From: Pyrenopolyporus hunteri
Taxonomy: Eukaryota > Ascomycota > Sordariomycetes > Xylariales > Hypoxylaceae
Direction of reading: 5' to 3'
NCBI GenBank assembly: GCA_902806595.1
Contig: CADCXC010000003.1
Location: 3,472,001-3,536,000 of the forward strand
DNA: 64,000 nucleotides
Shown here piece by piece: positions 52,419-64,000 of the stretch (positions are counted from its first letter, which is position 1; the number at the start of each line of letters is the position of its first letter). The notes beneath the pieces were generated by a model. It was not told where the DNA came from. It saw nothing but the letters and a program-made list of their open reading frames with translations, and made no database searches. The position numbers and the translations under genes were made by a program.

Positions 52419-53492
52419 ATGGCGTCGTCGTCATCAACACCATATACCACGAAGCAGTGGGTCCTTGCGTCGAAGCCGACAGGCGCCCCGGTGCTTTCCG
52501 GGCCGAACGCGACGTGGAAACTACAAACCGCCACGCTCCCGCCGCTGAAGGAGGGCCAGATCCTGTGCAAGGTGCGATATTTTTCCAATGACACCGGCCT
52601 CCGCAATTTCATCCAGACCACCGTCGCCCCCGAGCGCCTTTATGTGCCCATCGTCCCCGTGGGATCGCCCATGCGGTCGGGCATCATCGCGGAGGTGATC
52701 GAGTCCGCGTCGCCGAGCTACAAACCCGGTGACCTGGTCATGGACTTCCACCTGGGCACGTGGAGCGAACTCGTCGTGTTGGACGCCGCTACTTCGCAGC
52801 CCCTGTCCCCCTTGCCCAACAACCTGCCGCTCACGCACTACCTTGGTGCCTTCGGCGCGTCCGGGTTAGCAGCCTACACCGGGTTAGTATATGCCGGGGG
52901 CGCGAAGGCCGGGGATACGATCGTCATTTCCGCGGCAGCGGGCGCCACAGGAAGCATGGCCGTGCAAATTGCGGTCAAGCTTCTGGGCGCTAAGCGTGTG
53001 GTCGGCATTGCCGGTTCGGACGAAAAGTGCGCGTGGGTTCGTGACCAGCTCGGCGCGGACGTGTGTATCAACTACAAGAGCCCTACCTTCGCAGAGGAGC
53101 TGAAAGCCGCGACCCCAGACGAGGTCGACGTGTACCTGGATAACGTGGGGGGCTATGTGTTGGATGCGATGTTGACGCGCATGAAGCAGCACGGAACGAT
53201 CGCCGTCTGCGGTGCGGTTAGTGGATATAACTCTGACGAGCCCATGGCGATCAAGAACTGGTTCGAGGTTGTCTCCGCGAGGATCACAATCCGTGGCTTC
53301 ATCATGTTGGATTACTTGGACAAGGCACCCGAGATTCTCAAGCAGCTCATTGGCGCTGCGGCGGACGGTAGAATAAAGCTGGAGGACGGCCAAACCATAG
53401 TAGAGGCCCGCATCGAGGAGCAGCCCGAGATATGGATGAGGTTGTTCAACGGTTTCAATCAAGGCAAATTGGTAACTAAACTGATAGTTTAG
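52419..53492 (+). CDS. NADP-dependent MDR oxidoreductase, PTGR/leukotriene-B4-dehydrogenase-like
   Basis: Single exon, 357 residues. It belongs to the zinc-independent medium-chain dehydrogenase/reductases that reduce alpha,beta-unsaturated ketones and aldehydes with NADPH. The N-terminal domain (about 12-125) has the ADH_N_2 pattern without zinc ligands. The Rossmann part has AAAGATGS at 172-179, then VVGIAGSDEKCAWV with K203 in the position that contacts the NADP 2'-phosphate. LGADVCINYK and YLDNVGG (about 239-245) follow, all typical of prostaglandin-reductase relatives. Length is normal and the frame intact. The start context is ATCAACAATGG. The nearest functional neighbour is the SDR 3.2 kb downstream on the same strand; a shared pathway is only a possibility. 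The substrate is unknown. Confidence 0.92.
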   Translation: MASSSSTPYTTKQWVLASKPTGAPVLSGPNATWKLQTATLPPLKEGQILCKVRYFSNDTGLRNFIQTTVAPERLYVPIVPVGSPMRSGIIAEVIESASPSYKPGDLVMDFHLGTWSELVVLDAATSQPLSPLPNNLPLTHYLGAFGASGLAAYTGLVYAGGAKAGDTIVISAAAGATGSMAVQIAVKLLGAKRVVGIAGSDEKCAWVRDQLGADVCINYKSPTFAEELKAATPDEVDVYLDNVGGYVLDAMLTRMKQHGTIAVCGAVSGYNSDEPMAIKNWFEVVSARITIRGFIMLDYLDKAPEILKQLIGAAADGRIKLEDGQTIVEARIEEQPEIWMRLFNGFNQGKLVTKLIV

Positions 53493-56400
53493 GAGAGAGA
53501 TTCTCTGTATCATAATCAATAAATGATACTGAACGTCTACTGTTAAACCGATATATTAACTACGCCGAAACACCTATACAATACAATTCAACACACTGCG
53601 TCCGAAAATCTTTATATACCTATTCACGTAGATGTATGGTCATATTCTCTACCTGCGAAACAAGTAAATATTAGATACCTAAGATACCTTCCTCTGAGAA
53701 TGTACATAGACCATTGATCAACATCCTGCCTCGAGCCCAAAGCTCACCAGACCCTGTAACACGTCCCAGGGGCACGCGAGTTACTTTAGTGCGCGAATAT
53801 TAAAGCGCTACTTGGCAGACGCGCCGTCGTCTTCTAGTCTCTATTCCCCCATGTAAGAAATTCCGACGGTAGTCTTGGCTAGCGTCTCTACATCCTACCA
53901 ATTCCCCCTATTCCTCCATTCGGCCTCATCTCGCCAGAAGGCGGTATCTGTTTCACCAAGTTCGGGATTTCTTGCTTGAAGTGGACCTAGCCATCCGGGA
54001 TAGTACAATATGTGGCGGACAGCCCGCCCTGTAGATTATGGTTTGTTGGTAGCAAGACTCCCATCTTCCTGGTGTAGTATTCGTGTTTCGCGCATAACGC
54101 AACCCCGACGTAGCCCCCTATCGACTTACCGGTCCTTTAGCTACGGCACTATACGAGCCGCTAGTGGGGTACGCCTCACTGGTTAATATAAACATATTTT
54201 CTCATCAGCTAACCTCACACCACAGTGGCCCGTCGAGAGTGTTATCTGTGAAGACATAATTTTAGGTAGGAAAGGAGTCGAACACTAAACAATTACCGAT
54301 TAGGGCTCTATCGTTATTGAAACTCTAAACAGTCGATGCCTAACCCTATTAGTGGAATATCCTTGGTGACCTTCATAGACATAAGGTGTTATCCCGTTGA
54401 TCGATATCCCGTTCCAGTTTTCCGCACGCTACTCCACAAGTCCAACTAAACCCGTTGATCAGACTACCGGCCATATATGTTTCCACAGAAACGTCCTAGA
54501 AGCCACGGACAGATCCGTCTCCACGGGGGAACTCATGGTTTTCCCGACTAGGCGAATATGTTGAACCGGGAGCATCCCTTCCTTTTCACTGGAGCCGTAC
54601 GCACGTACAAGAGCGCCACATCTATGATGGGATGTTGCCGATCTCTTCGCCAAAAATGTAGTCTCTGCGAATCTGCAGAGCTCTAGAAGGCGACATGCTG
54701 GTATTATTTTCCTAGTAAATTTAGGCCCTTAATCGAGAAAAAAATTGTTAAAATTTAGTAGCATCGCTATTATGAGCATTATCGTGCTATGGTTCGGACG
54801 AAGCCTTTCTTCTGGGAGCTCCTCGGGGTTTTTGATTTAGTCGGATGAGCTATCTTAAACACGGGAAAATCAGGCAAAGTGCAAATTTCTAGTCATTTCC
54901 ATCTCATAAATCAACACATACCTATATTTCCAAACTTCTGAAAGTTGGATAACAATGACCTTAGAGAGTTAGAAATTATCACGTAGATACCAAAGAAGGT
55001 ATAGGTCAGAAATATTATCTTAGCTTGCCATACAAATTTGCCGATATAGTAAGATTCAACCTCTTCATCAGGTAAATTTAAGTCACCAAGGCATATCCCA
55101 GGAAATGAATTTACAGGCAATAGTCATGAACAAAAGTGAGGCTCGTAAGACTTAGAGGTGATAAAAAATCTACGTCTTCATCTATACCTACTCCCCGAGA
55201 TGTTTAACATACTCGGCAAAACAAATACATCCATATAGTTCTATACCTACACACTAGGAACACGATAATAATAAATTAATAATAAGAGAAGACTTAGAGA
55301 GTTGTATTCTTCAGAGAAGTCGAAATTACGTTGTATAGGTAGGTACCTATTGTCCTCGTAGTATTTAGTATCTCAAGATAGATGTTTTCATTTCATGATT
55401 TTAGCCACAAGAATATAGCTATAAGCTAATAAACGTACTTTGAGGAGCTAGATTATAGCGCCGGACATATAATATAATGTCAGTATTGCAACCATGGCCT
55501 CTACTAGCGCCACGTATCCGAACTAACGTAAGGACAGAAATGAAGCCTTTTTGGAGAGGGGGGGTGCCCTCCAAGACCTTCTCCAGATCTCTCTTTGACG
55601 TGCTATAAAGTCATCCCGTGGGATGATTTGTCAAAAGTTACGACTCTTTTATCTATGTAACAAACCAATGTGCTACCTAGGGGTTCCGATAACGCAGTCA
55701 CGACACTCGTATGGAAGAATGCCATGAAATCCTGGACAGGCGCTCTTCTACTCAAAACCTAAGCCTAGAATCCAAGGTACCCCCATGGAACGATGTTCGC
55801 TATAGTTTACAACCAACCAGTAGTGTATACAGCCATTACTTCTCGGGACCGGGAAGTAGAAGCTCAGGATGACCCCGGATTTACGCCACAGGCAGGCAGT
55901 AGACTAGCCGCTTCTTACATAAGGGGTACATATCGATGAGATAACAGGATTATAACTCCGGATCTGCAGCGTGTAAGCGTAACATTGGAGACACGATGCA
56001 TTCCAAACCCATAAGAAGATCACAGGGTAAGTAGAGGCCCCACGGCTATAGACAACAGAAGATACATATTGATATATACTAGGAAATATATATCTACAGG
56101 GACCGGAATAGGGGCAAAGCAGACCGGAGAAACAGAAACCAAGTCCTGGGATACATACGACCTATGGTTACACGCCCCGTAGAACTTATGCCGGTTTTTA
56201 ATCCCTATTACGCTAAGTCCGAAGATATCCTAACTCCGCCATTCCTTCGGTATAGTGCATTAGAGCCAACCGTTGGGCGATCGGGATAAGGTAGTCCAGT
56301 CGCAAGCGCTGGCGGGTTAGTCGCGTCGAGTAGAAATGCGCAGGGCCTAGTAAGACCCGACTCCGGCATGTATGACGTCTCACGTCAAGCGAGGGGGCGA

Positions 56401-56670
56401 GCAGCGAGATGCATGAAAACCTGAAACCTTCGGAACGCGTCGTTCACACGACGGGTTGTTATCCGGCCCCGGCTACACGGAGATAATTCGATCCCCGATT
56501 GGTACTCGCCATGCCCCTTATATAACGTTGCGCCGCCTCAGTCTTCCTCGCCGTACGAATGGGAGAAGGAAGTCATGATTCGGTAAAAGTAACAGCCTCG
56601 TTGACAACATCTTAACATTTTACACCCACTCTTACCTAAGCCCATAGCCTCACACCATCACCCATTCACC
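53493..56670. other. 3.2-kb gene-poor region between two oxidoreductase genes
   Basis: Only a few short frames (64-69 codons) occur, without domains. Base composition is near normal and there is no strong repeat; a TAGGTAGGTACCTA word lies near 55338. The right end should contain the promoter of the SDR gene. Confidence 0.5.
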
Positions 56671-57423
56671 ATGCCTCCGATCAAGGGCCAGAGCCTCCTC
56701 GTCATCGGCGGCAGCTCCGGGATCGGGCTAGCGGTCGCCAAGCTGGCCGCGGCCGAGGGACTGAACGTATCGATCGCCTCGTCAAGCCGGAGCCGGGTGG
56801 AAGGGGCGGTGCAGCAGATCCGGGGGGCGGTGGCGGGGGCGCGCATCAAGGGGTACGCGTGCGACGTGAACCACGACGACGCGGAGTCGAGCCTGGAGCA
56901 GCTGTTCGCGGACGTGCAGAACGACGCGGAGGGGCGGCTGCTGGACCACGTCGTGTACACGGCGGTCAAGCTGGACGTGCGGCCCGTCGGCGCCGTGTCC
57001 ATGGCGTACCTGCGCGATAGCGTGCAGTTCGGGTACGTAGTGCCGCTGCTGATCGCGAAGCTGGCGCCGCGCTACGTCAAGCAGGCCAGCACGTCGTCGC
57101 TGACCTTCACGAGCGGCCGCCTGGCCGAGAGGCCCCTCAAAGGCATGGCCGTGGCTTCGGGGTGGGCCGCGTCGCTGTTCGGCACCACGCGCGGCCTTGC
57201 GCTGGACTTGGCCCCCCTCCGCGTTAATCTCGTGAGTCCCGGCGCCACCGACACGGGGAGCGGCGAGGAGTGGGCGCGGCGCGTTGAGGCGATGGCACGG
57301 ATGTCTCTGCTCGGAAAAATCGGGACGCCAGAGGAGGTGGCCGAGGCATATATCTATTTGATGAAGGATACCAACAGCACGGGAAGTTGCGTGAGCACAA
57401 ACGGCGGTGTTTTGGTCCAGTAA
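56671..57423 (+). CDS. Short-chain dehydrogenase/reductase-fold protein lacking YxxxK
   Basis: Single exon, 250 residues, GC-rich codon use. The nucleotide-binding motif GGSSGIG is at 13-19, with CDVNH near 64-68 at the usual adenine-contact region. S148 (in TFTSG) is at the position of the catalytic serine. Where classical SDRs have YxxxK, this protein has W165 and L169 (GWAASL), followed by normal TRGLALDLAPLRVNLVSPGATDT. The C-terminus ends with the usual TGSCVSTNGGVLVQ. Known fungal relatives have a similar GYAAGL-type motif, so the Lys loss may be family-wide while the Tyr-to-Trp change is less usual. It may be a non-classical reductase or a non-catalytic NAD(P)-binding protein. Start context TTCACCATGCC is good. 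Confidence 0.85.
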   Translation: MPPIKGQSLLVIGGSSGIGLAVAKLAAAEGLNVSIASSSRSRVEGAVQQIRGAVAGARIKGYACDVNHDDAESSLEQLFADVQNDAEGRLLDHVVYTAVKLDVRPVGAVSMAYLRDSVQFGYVVPLLIAKLAPRYVKQASTSSLTFTSGRLAERPLKGMAVASGWAASLFGTTRGLALDLAPLRVNLVSPGATDTGSGEEWARRVEAMARMSLLGKIGTPEEVAEAYIYLMKDTNSTGSCVSTNGGVLVQ

Positions 57424-57977
57424 GGGAATTGGGCAAGGTCTCCTAGCTTTACCAGTCAGAGGGCCGGACCCTGGGCTGGGATAACATGCATGTTCTTGAT
57501 ACCATTGAAAGAGAAAGCCCTGCGAATTGCCGGTGGATTGGGCCAGGGTAGAATGTATAGCTTACAGACCTTGCTATAAGCTATGATCAACCTTCATGAA
57601 CCCAGTCGACACGGGTAGCTCAGATTAGTAACAATTTATCATACATCTTGATTTTGTCCAATAGAGATCATTCGGAGACCAAAAAATGCTTGCACAAAAG
57701 AGAAAATGGTTGCCATTAGTACGTACGCCGTAATCGACAAGTTTCGGTAAAGTTACAGCAATGCGAACGCCTTCGTTTTCCGGCCCTGACCTGACCAGCC
57801 CGTCTTCGAATTATAGCTATGAGATACACATCAATGAGGGATCGCCGAAGCCGCCCGCTCCTGGAAGGGGTTATTTGTTTAGCAGAACACGAATAGCCAG
57901 CTGCGCACTGATATAAACGTGGCGTGTATTAAGACTTCCATGTGCGGCTTCATTCACTACCAGCGCGGCCTGCGTTT
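57424..57977. other. Convergent intergenic region
   Basis: This is 554 bp between the SDR 3' end (+) and the TPR/Mlp1 3' end (-). No gene is seen. Confidence 0.55.
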
Positions 57978-60900
57978 CTACGGCTGACCGCCACCCCGTG
58001 GTCTCTTCGCGCCATGGCCGATTTCCGAGTCGCCCCGAGGCCGTTTGTTCCCGGGCTGGAAATTGTCAGCCGATGGATTGAGACTAGCCCGGCCTTGCCC
58101 TTGTCCACGTCCTCCACGATTTCCTGCCCCACCGCGACCTCCACCGCGCGCCTGATTAGGACCGCTCGGCTTACGAGCGCCCATCGTCGGCACCGGAAGA
58201 CCGGTAACCTTTGTTGGAATCTGCGATGCTGTTCCAGGTTGCTGCACAGCAGCCGGTCCAGGTTGGGCTGTTGGTTGTTGGGCTGTTGGTTGTTGGGCTG
58301 TTGGTTGTTGGGCGAAAGGATTCGGACCTGCGGGAGTTGACTGTGCTTGTTCCTGCTTAGCGTTGGCGAAAGGGTTGGCCGGAAGCGACGCAGGAGTTGG
58401 TATTGTCCCCGGCTTAGGAATACCGCTAGTCGGGATGGCTTTTGCTTCTTGAGAATTTACGGCAGTGTTGGTAGGTTGGGTAGAAGCTAGGTATATGTTA
58501 GTAAGACATCGTATGTCCCGAGAATTTCTGTAAGGTGACATACCCGTTGCAGTATTTGCTGCTGCCGGCGCAGCTTGTGATTCCGCAGCCGTTGATGGTT
58601 TCGGGGCAGATACGGGGGCGGATACGGGAGGCTTTGCGTCTTTCGCAATCTCCCAAACCTCTCCTACGGGTCGCTCTGGTGTCTCCTTCGCGGCTGTTTC
58701 CACAACCACTAATTTAGCAGTGGCGGTTTGAACTCGTTTTTCCGTCATGTTAAGCTTTACGTTGCTCTTCGATGTGGCCAGCGCAGCCGCCTGCTCCCGT
58801 GCCTGAACAATCTTCTGCTCCCATTCCACCTTGAGCGCCTCCTGCTCCTCGCGCACCTTCTTGGTCTCGATCGCGAGCTTATTCTTAATGTTATTTTGGA
58901 TAATGCTCTTGATCGTAGCGTTTGTAGACACGAGATCTCTGATCTCTTTGTCGTTGAGCCCGCTGAAGTCCGTCACAGAAGTTCCGGGCGTTCCTGCTGG
59001 TGTCCCAGACGGATTCGGTCGGGCCGGAGTAGCTGGCGGTTTTATATCGCTAGGCGTGTTAGAGTGTTCTGCTTCCCAGATCTTCCGTTCCTGTTCCATA
59101 CGAAGCTTGAAGTCCGACTCTAACTTCTCAATATCCCGCTTCATTTGTGCTCTTTCTTCCTCCATCTGAGCCTTATAATCCGTCAGGCGCTTGTTCAAAG
59201 TTTCTTTCATCTTATCGCTTCTCAGCTTGACAGTCTGCTCTTGCTTTTCCTCTAACTCCTTGGCTTTGGCTTCCCATTCGGCGGCTCTGGCCGCTGCCTC
59301 GGCGATCTTCTCTTCCAAAGCTTTACGCTCATCGTCGGATAGCGGTGTCACCGAGGGCCCGTCTTCCGGAACACCCGTACCATTTTCCATCACCGTGTCA
59401 CCATTTGTCGCTCGAGCTCGCGCATCCGCAATGGCCTGATCTCGTTCCGCAATGACGGTATTTAGTTGGCCACGAACACTCTGTAGCTCTTCTTCGACAG
59501 CGGCTTTCTGTGACGAGACGTTCTCTAGCTCCGCACGTACTTCCGCTAATTGAGTCTGTAGAGTAGATAGCGCTTGGGTGTTGGATGAATCGGCTGGAGT
59601 AGGGACGGTGGAATTCTTTCGCGCTTCTTCCTGGAGCGTTTCGACTTGACGTTTGAAGTTGTTAATCTGTTCCTCTAAGCTGGCCCTTGCGTTTTTGGAC
59701 TGCTCTAGTTCTCCTTGTGTTGCTGATAGCTGATCGGAGACTTCGTTTAATCTCGTTTGAAGCCTGTCCCTCTCTCCAACTACTTCGTTCTTCGCGTTGG
59801 TAAGAGTTCTAGACCGTTCCTTAGCAGAACTGATGAGCTTTTCCCGCGTCACTGCCCAGGAAGCTTCTTTCTCTTCGATGACCTTCTCCAACTCTTGTAT
59901 TCTTTCCTTAAGTGGAGCCTCAGCTTCCTGGAGAGCATTTCGCTCCGCTTCGAGCTTCGCGACTGTCTGTCTAAGCTCTTCAACTTCCGCTGGGTCGGTT
60001 CTCCCATGCTTGGAAAGAATATCCTCTGTTCGCTTCTGCCAACGGTCCCGGTCTTCATGGAGCTGTTTCATTTCAGCTTCTTTGAACGCCTGTTGGCTCT
60101 GAAGCTCTTCGATTTGCGCCTCAAGCGGTTGTATGGTAGACTCTAGCTCCGAGATCCTGGCCGTCTTTTCGGCTAACTGGGACTGTGCTTGACGGGCCTC
60201 CGCTCGCAAAGCAGCGCTACTCTCCCGGAATAAATTGAGCTCCTCCAGTTTGCTCATAAGATCCTTATGGGCTATAGAGCTTCGGTCGCTCTCGCCATGC
60301 GAACGACGTTCTTGCTCGAGCTTCAACCTAGCCTCGTCAAGTTGCGATTGTGCGTATTCAAGTTGCTGCTGAAGCCTCTTCGCCTCTTGCACTTTGAGAT
60401 CATACTGTACCTCCAGGATCTCTTTTTCGCGACGAAGGTAATTGCTTAGCTCTCGGAACTTATCGGCATCGGAACTGCTGGGCTGCGCAGCGATAGCGTC
60501 GAGAGACTCGTCCGCCGACGCCCGGCTTTGTTGTAAGGCGGAGACTTGTTTCGTTACGTCTTCCAGTTGCTGATGGAGTAGCTTGTTCTGTGCGTTGGCG
60601 TCGTCCCTGCGAGCCCGAAGTTCGGAAATCTCTCGTTCGAACCGTTGCCGTCGTTCATCCCAGGAATTCTCGCTCTGTACTAGTGTAGCCTTTGCTGACT
60701 CGGCTTCGGCTTTCCAAGTCGCAGCGGAGGTCTTCAGCTGGTTATATTCACCACGTAAGTTCGATAATGACTTGGCCGTTTCTCCATGCTTCATAACCTC
60801 GCTTTCGTATGCCTGCTGCGCGTTGGCCGCAATCTCGGCTTGCGCACGAAGATCCTGCTGATGGAATTGGGAGGAGGCTGTGTATCGTTCCTCCTCGTCC

Positions 60901-63900
60901 TTTAGACGTTTAATTTCTTCGTCCAATATGGCCTTTTCGTCTTCGAACCGCTTAGCAACTTCTGCCTGAGAATCACGCAGACTTGACAACTCGCTGTTAG
61001 ATCTCGCAAGTTCTGCGGATAGGTCCTCCACCCGTTGCTCGAGTTCCTTAATCGTTGCATCTTTAGCTGAAATCGCGGCATCCATTTCTTGTTGATATTG
61101 TTCCTGAGTAGAATTTATTCTCTCCAGCTCTTCTTCCGATGCCTGGCTTAATTCCTTGTACCTTTCTACCTGCGTTTGGGCATTCTCGAGGTGTGACCTC
61201 GTCATCTCCAAGTCACGTTTAAGATCCGTCACCTCGTGAATCAATTCCTGTATACGTTCGTCAGAGTCAACTTGTGCGGAGCCTTCCTCTGACATGGGAA
61301 TAGTAGATCCAGGCCTTGGCGTCGGTCTCGGTTGGAGTCTCTCGGCACGCTCCTCTGCACTGCGTAGTTGGATGGTTAATTCGTCAACCCGGCTCTGCAG
61401 GTGATCTCGGCTGGTCTTAGTAGCCACGAGTTCTTCACGGATCTGGCTGAGGTTCGCGGTGAGCTCGTCGATTCGCTTCTGGAACTGCTGAGCATCATAC
61501 TCCTTTCGAAGCTGCGCCTTCTTTCCCTCCTCAACTTCGTCGGCCAACTTTCGTTTGGTGGTGTTGAGATCAGCCTCCAACGAATCAACTTGAGACTGAA
61601 GACGTCTTTTCGCCTCAGATTCGCTCAGTTCGCGTTCATTCTGGAGAGTCTGCTGCGTTGCCAGGAGGCCATTGAGGCGTGATCTCTCCTGCATCAGATT
61701 TTCATTGTCTTGGGTTAATCGGTCATGTATATCCTTCAGCAACTTCTTCTCGGCCTTGAGGTTTGCATTTTCGCTACGCATGCTTTCAAGCAATCCTCTG
61801 GCCTCGACCAAATCCTCCGCTACTTGCTGCGTGCGAATATCTTGCTTGGCAGCCGACTCGGACATGGTTTGATTCCTCCTTTGAAGCTCCTTGTTCTCGC
61901 TCTGCAGAGCCGCAAAATTCGACTGGAGAATTTCATACCGCTCCGAAGCCAGGGAGAGCTGGCTCTGCAGCTTAGAGACCTCGGCTTGGAGGGAATTCCT
62001 CTCCGCCGATAGTTTCTCCAACTGTTCCTTCATTGTTTTCCTATCCGCGGCTTGCTCATTTCGGTAGAGGTCGAAATTCTGCTGAAGGTCGCGGAGAAGT
62101 GTAGTGTAGTCGGAACTGTCGTCGTTTGCAGCAGAGTTCTGCTCGATGCTAGCGAGAACGCCCTCCTGTGTTGAACGGCCCAAGGCTGAGGCCATCTCAT
62201 CAGCAGAAGCCCTTGACTCGACTATTCGACGGAACATGTCCCTCTCCTTCGTAATACTCTCGGTCTTCACCTGAAAGCCTCGTAGGGTATCCCTAAAGAT
62301 TTCCAATTCCTGTTCTAACCGAATGCGTTCCTTGTGATCCTCCATAGCTTGACTCTTAGCAGCGACAGCCTCTTCGTTCTCCATCCTTTCGGCCAGCTCA
62401 TGGGTAACCTGGAGTAGCTGTTCATTCCGCTCTTGGAGTTCTTTGATATTCTTGAATACAACTAGACGTTCGAGGATTGACGTGTGAGCATTCGATTCTT
62501 CGTCCCCTAGTTGATCATTGATCTGGCCCCGCTCGAGCCTCTGTAGAACCATCCTCTCGTCAGAAGAGAGCTGATCCAGACCCTTCTCGAGGCAGTGGAC
62601 GTTGAACGTCAACATTTGGATCTGAGCACTGAGACTCTTCACTTCATATTGTAGAAGGGTATTCCGCTTCTCGGCATCGGCAGCAGCCGCCTCAGCCTTG
62701 CGTGCAGCCTTCTTAGCCAGGTCTCGCTCTCTGAAACTTTCGTCTGACAGTTGCGACATAGTCTTCATTTCCTGTTGTAGACGTTCGTTATCAGCCTGGA
62801 GCTCCTCAAGCTCCGGACGCTTAGCTTCCAGTTGGTCTATGACATCGTCCAACTCCTTTGCCAGATTGCTGCTGCGATGTTTCTCGGCATTCAACTGCCC
62901 TTTAACCTTGTAGAAATCCTCCATCAGTTGCGTTGTCGAAAGGCTCTTTCGAGTAGAACCCGGCGTCGCAAAGGGTGAGCCCGAACGGAGGAATGATCCG
63001 TTCAATGGTCGCGGAGTCTGCGGAGCAGACCCAGGCTGTGCAGGGCTGCCTCCCGCAACCATGGCCTCCAAACGACCAACATCGTCTCTGAGAGACTCGA
63101 CGGCCTGGGAGAGTTCTTCCTTATCCGAGTTGGCCCTGGCGAGCTCTTCGCTAATACGGCGGACCTGGTCCTCGCATTCCCGCTTCACCTGCTCTTCTCT
63201 TGCCTCAACTTCCTGGACTCGTTTCTTATATGTGAGTGTTTGCTGCTCTTTCAAATCGACCAATCGCCTGAGGCTATCGCATTCCTGTCGGAAATCTTCC
63301 TCTCTACGGCCAGCGGCTTCTTGGAGCTGTTGGATCCTGGTTAGAGCGTCATCGGCCTTCTTTTGCGCCTCCTCGAGACGTTGTCGAAGTTGCTGCTCTG
63401 TACGTTTAAGAGACTCTATGTTGGAAACAGCATCATCGTTGAGGCGTTGCAGCTCAGCAATACGAGCCCCCTTCTCCTTTCGGTACTTGAGCGCCTCGGC
63501 TGACTTGGTCTTCAATTCCTTTTCGAAAAAGTCACTGCTGCTCTGGGCCATCTGCAGCTGTTGCTGGAGCGACTGTTCCCTGATCTTGGAGGTGCTTGCT
63601 GCGTTGTTCGCATTCTGCACGGATTGTTGCAGCGCTGCAATTTCCTGGTTCAACTTCAGATTCTTCTGATGTTGAGCCTGTAATTCCTGGGAGAGCGTCT
63701 CGTTCGCTGAATTCTTGGTATCAATAATCGCCAGGGATTCCCGGTTCGACGTCTCGAGCGATGCGATGCGCGCACGGAGTTTGTCGATTTCGGATTGCGA
63801 CGTTGAACTAGACGACTTAATGGACTGTAGCTCGTTTTCGAGTGCTTGGCGGGCGGTCTCTGCGAATCAACGTGAGCGTTCGGGTCAATAAGGGAGCAGC

Positions 63901-64000
63901 GATAATGAGTATGCGCACCTTCATTCTTGAGCTTTTGGCGAAGCTCTTCGACGTCTTTGAGAGCCTTCTTGGCCGTTTCGTTGCTCGCGTCGCGTTGGGC
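57978..64000 (-). CDS. Nuclear-pore basket coiled-coil protein TPR/Mlp1 homologue (5' end beyond window)
   Basis: Exons right to left: 64000-63919 (partial), 63859-58544, 58486-57978, giving at least 1968 residues. The first intron is 59 nt (GTGCGC...CGCAG). The last is 57 nt (GTATGT, TTACTAAC, CTAG); its length is a multiple of three and it has no stop, so an unspliced reading falsely adds 19 residues. Almost the whole protein is heptad-rich coiled coil (KELEERVEDL-like Leu/Glu/Lys/Gln patterns), with the family's middle region around the NLKAEKKLLKDIHDRLTQDN stretch. The C-terminal 200 residues are Pro/Gln/Ala-rich with QQPTA repeats, NPFA words and an RGG-rich basic end. TPR/Mlp proteins form the nuclear basket and take part in mRNA export control, chromatin tethering and spindle checkpoint. 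Size and layout fit; the missing N-terminus should be short. Confidence 0.9.
58262..58314 (-). repeat. 15-bp tandem repeat encoding QQPTA units in TPR/Mlp1
   Basis: The + strand word GGGCTGTTGGTTGTT repeats three times plus a partial unit, coding for repeated QQPTA in the disordered tail. Perfect repetition at DNA level suggests recent slippage and probable length variation between strains. Confidence 0.85.
58487..58543 (-). other. In-frame 57-nt intron in the TPR/Mlp1 gene
   Basis: On the minus strand it begins GTATGTCACC and ends CATATACCTAG, with the branch word TTACTAAC 10 bases before the end. Removing it joins AANTAT to ASTQPT. Being 19 codons long without a stop, it can be mistaken for coding sequence. 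Confidence 0.85.

Noticed and set aside
1..64000. tRNA or rRNA genes, and CRISPR arrays
   Set aside because: I looked for T-loop-like GGTTCGAATCC words and for spaced direct repeats; none formed a convincing structure, and CRISPR is not expected in a fungus.

Overview
The window looks like nuclear DNA of a filamentous ascomycete (Pezizomycotina, probably a sordariomycete). Genes carry short introns (mostly 53-79 nt) with GTATGT/GTAAGT-type donors and CTAAC/CTGAC-like branch sites. Products include fungal-specific families (GH74 xyloglucanase, a rhodopsin-domain membrane protein, fungal AAA ATPase and DUF7708-like proteins). A very AT-rich block shows the C-to-T decay typical of repeat-induced point mutation (RIP).

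Layout. 1-2866: GC-balanced DNA with short tandem repeats and a 74-bp polypurine tract, but no gene I can support. 2867-31083: a 28.2-kb block of very low GC (8-20 % in lines I counted). It is bounded exactly at both composition borders by a 49-bp inverted repeat (46/49 matches). Inside are at least four LTR-like repeats, a 15-bp minisatellite, other tandem repeats and decayed reading frames, but no intact gene. I read it as a RIP-destroyed nest of transposable elements, possibly inside one very large inverted-repeat element. 31084-64000: gene-bearing DNA with normal composition.

Genes, in order: F-box protein with RPEL-like motifs (+, 32328-33692); ZNF830-like C2H2 protein (-, 34305-35462), divergent from the Mediator subunit MED7 (+, 36065-36845); a 58-residue Cys-rich protein (-, 37179-37355); secreted GH74 xyloglucanase in three exons (-, 38293-40660); a 1055-residue AAA ATPase (-, 42009-45176), divergent from a DUF7708-like helical-domain protein (+, 45600-47399); a broken rhodopsin-domain membrane protein (-, 48702-50156); a PTGR-like NADPH reductase (+, 52419-53492); an SDR-fold protein lacking the YxxxK catalytic pair (+, 56671-57423); and the nuclear-pore basket coiled-coil protein TPR/Mlp1 (-, 57978 to beyond the right edge).

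Housekeeping genes (MED7, ZNF830, TPR/Mlp1, F-box) are interspersed with accessory ones. The stretch 41.3-57.4 kb is the accessory part: a divergent ATPase/helical-domain pair bracketed by two copies of a short MITE-like repeat, a decayed membrane-protein gene, and two isolated oxidoreductase genes separated by long gene-poor gaps.
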